This document shows positions 62,096 to 64,000 of a stretch of DNA of 64,000 nt, piece after piece. The position numbers and the translations under genes were made by a program. Source of the DNA: Glandiceps talaboti (lineage: Eukaryota > Hemichordata > Enteropneusta > Spengelidae); contig NC_135551.1 of assembly GCF_964340395.1 (NCBI RefSeq), positions 18,829,503 through 18,893,502 of the forward strand, read 5' to 3'. Below the pieces are notes generated by a model. That model saw only the letters and a program-made list of their open reading frames with translations, was not told the DNA's origin and ran no database searches. Position 1 is the stretch's first letter, and each line of letters opens with the position of its first letter.

Positions 62096-62604
62096 GATTG
62101 AAGAAACATAGGGTCGGTTGGGGTCATGAGAAGCATAGAATTATAGTAAGTACAAGTGCCCTATTTACATCAGGTTTACTTTTTAGTCTACAGTGCATCT
62201 CACTATAGCATAATAATTTCCTTTATATTCTATACAACAAAACAACATGGATTTAAAGTTTGGCAAGTATAGAGTCTCCATTGTGCTATACTGAATACGT
62301 TTGTAGACTGTTCTGTGTGTTTACTGCAATGTTTAGAATTCAAATCACTGGCTATCTTATCTTGCCTTCTATGAGCACAGAGACGGTAGTCAAACAAAAG
62401 AGAGATTACATTTCTATGCCACGGTTATTGCAACAGTAGACTTTAATTACATTGACTAAATAATAGCATCTCTGACTTGATCAATGTAATTAGACCACAA
62501 AGAGGATATAGTGTAATTAATTACTTTAAACCACGATTCACATCCAGTAATACAAGAAATATCACGCAGTCTTGTGAGGAAATCAAAATAATATTTTCAG
62601 TCAA

Positions 62605-63015
62605 AAAGAAATTTTGTTCGTAAACCACATGAAAGACTATCTGTTTTTATGCAACAACTAGTAGTGTGTTATATCAACAGTGTACAGGGCTACAATTTTT
62701 TGAGGTCATTCTGGGTCATCGCCGTCTGACCACATACAGTGGAAATTAGCACGCAAGGAAATCAAGAGATTTAACTTGACACCTTTATAGGTGTATACTG
62801 TGTACCAATTCCAATTTTGTTTGGAAACCACACAAAACACAATCTGTTTTCTGTTTTATGTAACAATGATTGTGCTAAAAGAACAGCTCATAGAGCTACG
62901 TCTTTTTTTTTTAAGGTCATTCTGGGTCATCGCTGTCAGAGTATTACAGTAGAAAATAACACTTTATAAAGGTAATATAAGACATTTACTGACAGGTGCA
63001 CTGTGTACCAATTCC
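62605..63015 (+). repeat. ~203-bp tandem duplication
   Basis: Two diverged copies. Shared words in order: ttttgtt..aaaccaca, aggtcattctgggtcatcgc and actgtgtaccaattcc. Confidence 0.8.
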
Positions 63016-63019
63016 CCAT

Positions 63020-63870
63020 ACTAATAGTTACCATAGCGATACAATCGGATTATAACTATGGCGACAAAAATCAAAAGTGATTTTACCCTTCTGAGTTAGT
63101 TGAAATGCATGAAACGAAATCGTACATTGTACTATAGACTTCCGGCCCACCTTTTTAAGAGACCACCCCCACATCATTTGAAAAGAGAATATTTAACAGT
63201 GTACAACAAAACAGTCTGGGGTCGTATTGAAAATACTGTAACAGCTACTCTGTGGCATACCTCTACAGCAAACATTTTGTAAGCTGATACAAGAATTTTA
63301 AGCCTGGATTGCAGACTGCCCACCTTTACGGCTGCTATAAATTGCACGTATACATCTAAAACATTCCAAAGATGTAGACCTCTCCTTTGATAGTTTGTAT
63401 AAAGCTGATGTTTGTATTGAAGAGGTAAGGGAGAGATGAAGTAGGGACTGAAGCATTTTCACACCTACTATAAACTAACGACAGATCTCTCCAAAAATTC
63501 CAGAAAAGTGCTTCTAAACTGATCAATGATATGCACGCAGTATAGTGCTGAAGTTGTGCTTCAAGAGTGGTGAAAATCTATGAGTGAGGACTCGACACTT
63601 CAACTCCTGAGCACCCATTTCAGAAAAGTACCTCTCTAGAAAAGACTTCCATAAAGCCTTGATTTTAAACCATTCGTATACACATCAGTGTTTTGGCTAC
63701 AGTTTGAGATCCCCGGTAACAGAAAATGGGAATCTGATTTCCACACCTTGTACTCGAACGTTGGTAGAGAACTCCCCCATACCTGGTGAAGTAGGGTACA
63801 TGTTTACCTACACACTGAACACAGAAAACACATTCTGAAAATATGGATTTCTCGCCAATATGACTGTACT
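63020..63870. other. no supported gene
   Basis: AT-rich flank with one 60-codon plus-strand frame of chance length. Confidence 0.35.
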
Positions 63871-63880
63871 TATACTATAC

Positions 63881-63955
63881 CTCTCGTTGAACTTCTTGAG
63901 CATAATGTAACTCTGGCGATGGATTATCCATTTCTCCAACTATTTTAATCCCAGA
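63881..63955 (-). CDS. candidate 25-codon exon at window edge
   Basis: Minus strand: strong acceptor (gtcttttttcaacgtag) and donor GAG|GTATAG, phases 0 and 0, reading SGIKIVGEMDNPSPELHYAQ and then EVQRE. It is the same strand and phase class as the helix-rich and LIM exons but 24 kb upstream of the nearest. I cannot assign it. Confidence 0.3.
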
Positions 63956-64000
63956 CTACGTTGAAAAAAGACTGCAAACACCTTTATGTGGCTGCGTCAC

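Overview
This is an AT-rich animal (metazoan) nuclear window. Genes are split by GT-AG introns, both strands are used, and much of the sequence is satellite, minisatellite, palindromic and retrotransposon DNA. A LIM-only gene of the Limpet/FHL family, a C2H2 zinc-finger gene, a DCAF6-like WD40 exon and a LINE with an APE-type endonuclease all point to a bilaterian. An invertebrate, perhaps a marine deuterostome, is my guess. The sequence alone does not fix the species.

Layout: 0.5-4.7 kb is repeats, with 28-bp and 51-bp minisatellites and two diverged copies of a roughly 1.1-kb unit. 5.6-6.8 kb is a large fold-back element. 7.3-10.7 kb is a satellite of about 165 bp with two ATTTGCAT octamers per unit, interrupted by an 0.85-kb insertion that ends in a long palindrome. 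11.4-12.1 kb (minus strand) is an unrecognised 213-residue, probably membrane ORF with a TATA box and CCAAT boxes. 12.6-16.05 kb is a broken non-LTR retrotransposon on the plus strand. 17.9-18.15 kb holds a second palindrome beside an orphan DCAF6-like exon on the minus strand. 18.4-20.6 kb is a two-exon C2H2 gene on the plus strand; its first coding exon is short and easily missed. 21.4-22.8 kb is a very homogeneous 105-bp satellite.

The best supported gene is on the minus strand, from 34,204 down to 28,480. Six exons with matching splice phases encode a 305-residue protein of five complete LIM domains. Interleaved with its 5' end, on the same strand, is a chain of exons (39,975-40,103; 35,714-35,788; 34,584-34,621; 33,830-34,040). 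Their phases also match, and they encode a helix-rich C-terminal region that I cannot name.

From 40 to 64 kb I found no gene I can name. The stretch holds candidate exons, small fold-back elements, minisatellites, simple repeats, a miRNA-like hairpin at 51.5 kb and several AGGTCA-type (nuclear-receptor-like) sites. The genes do not obviously form one pathway. The LIM protein would act as a cytoskeletal or nuclear scaffold, the zinc-finger protein as a DNA-binding factor, and the DCAF6-like fragment would derive from a CUL4-DDB1 substrate-receptor gene.
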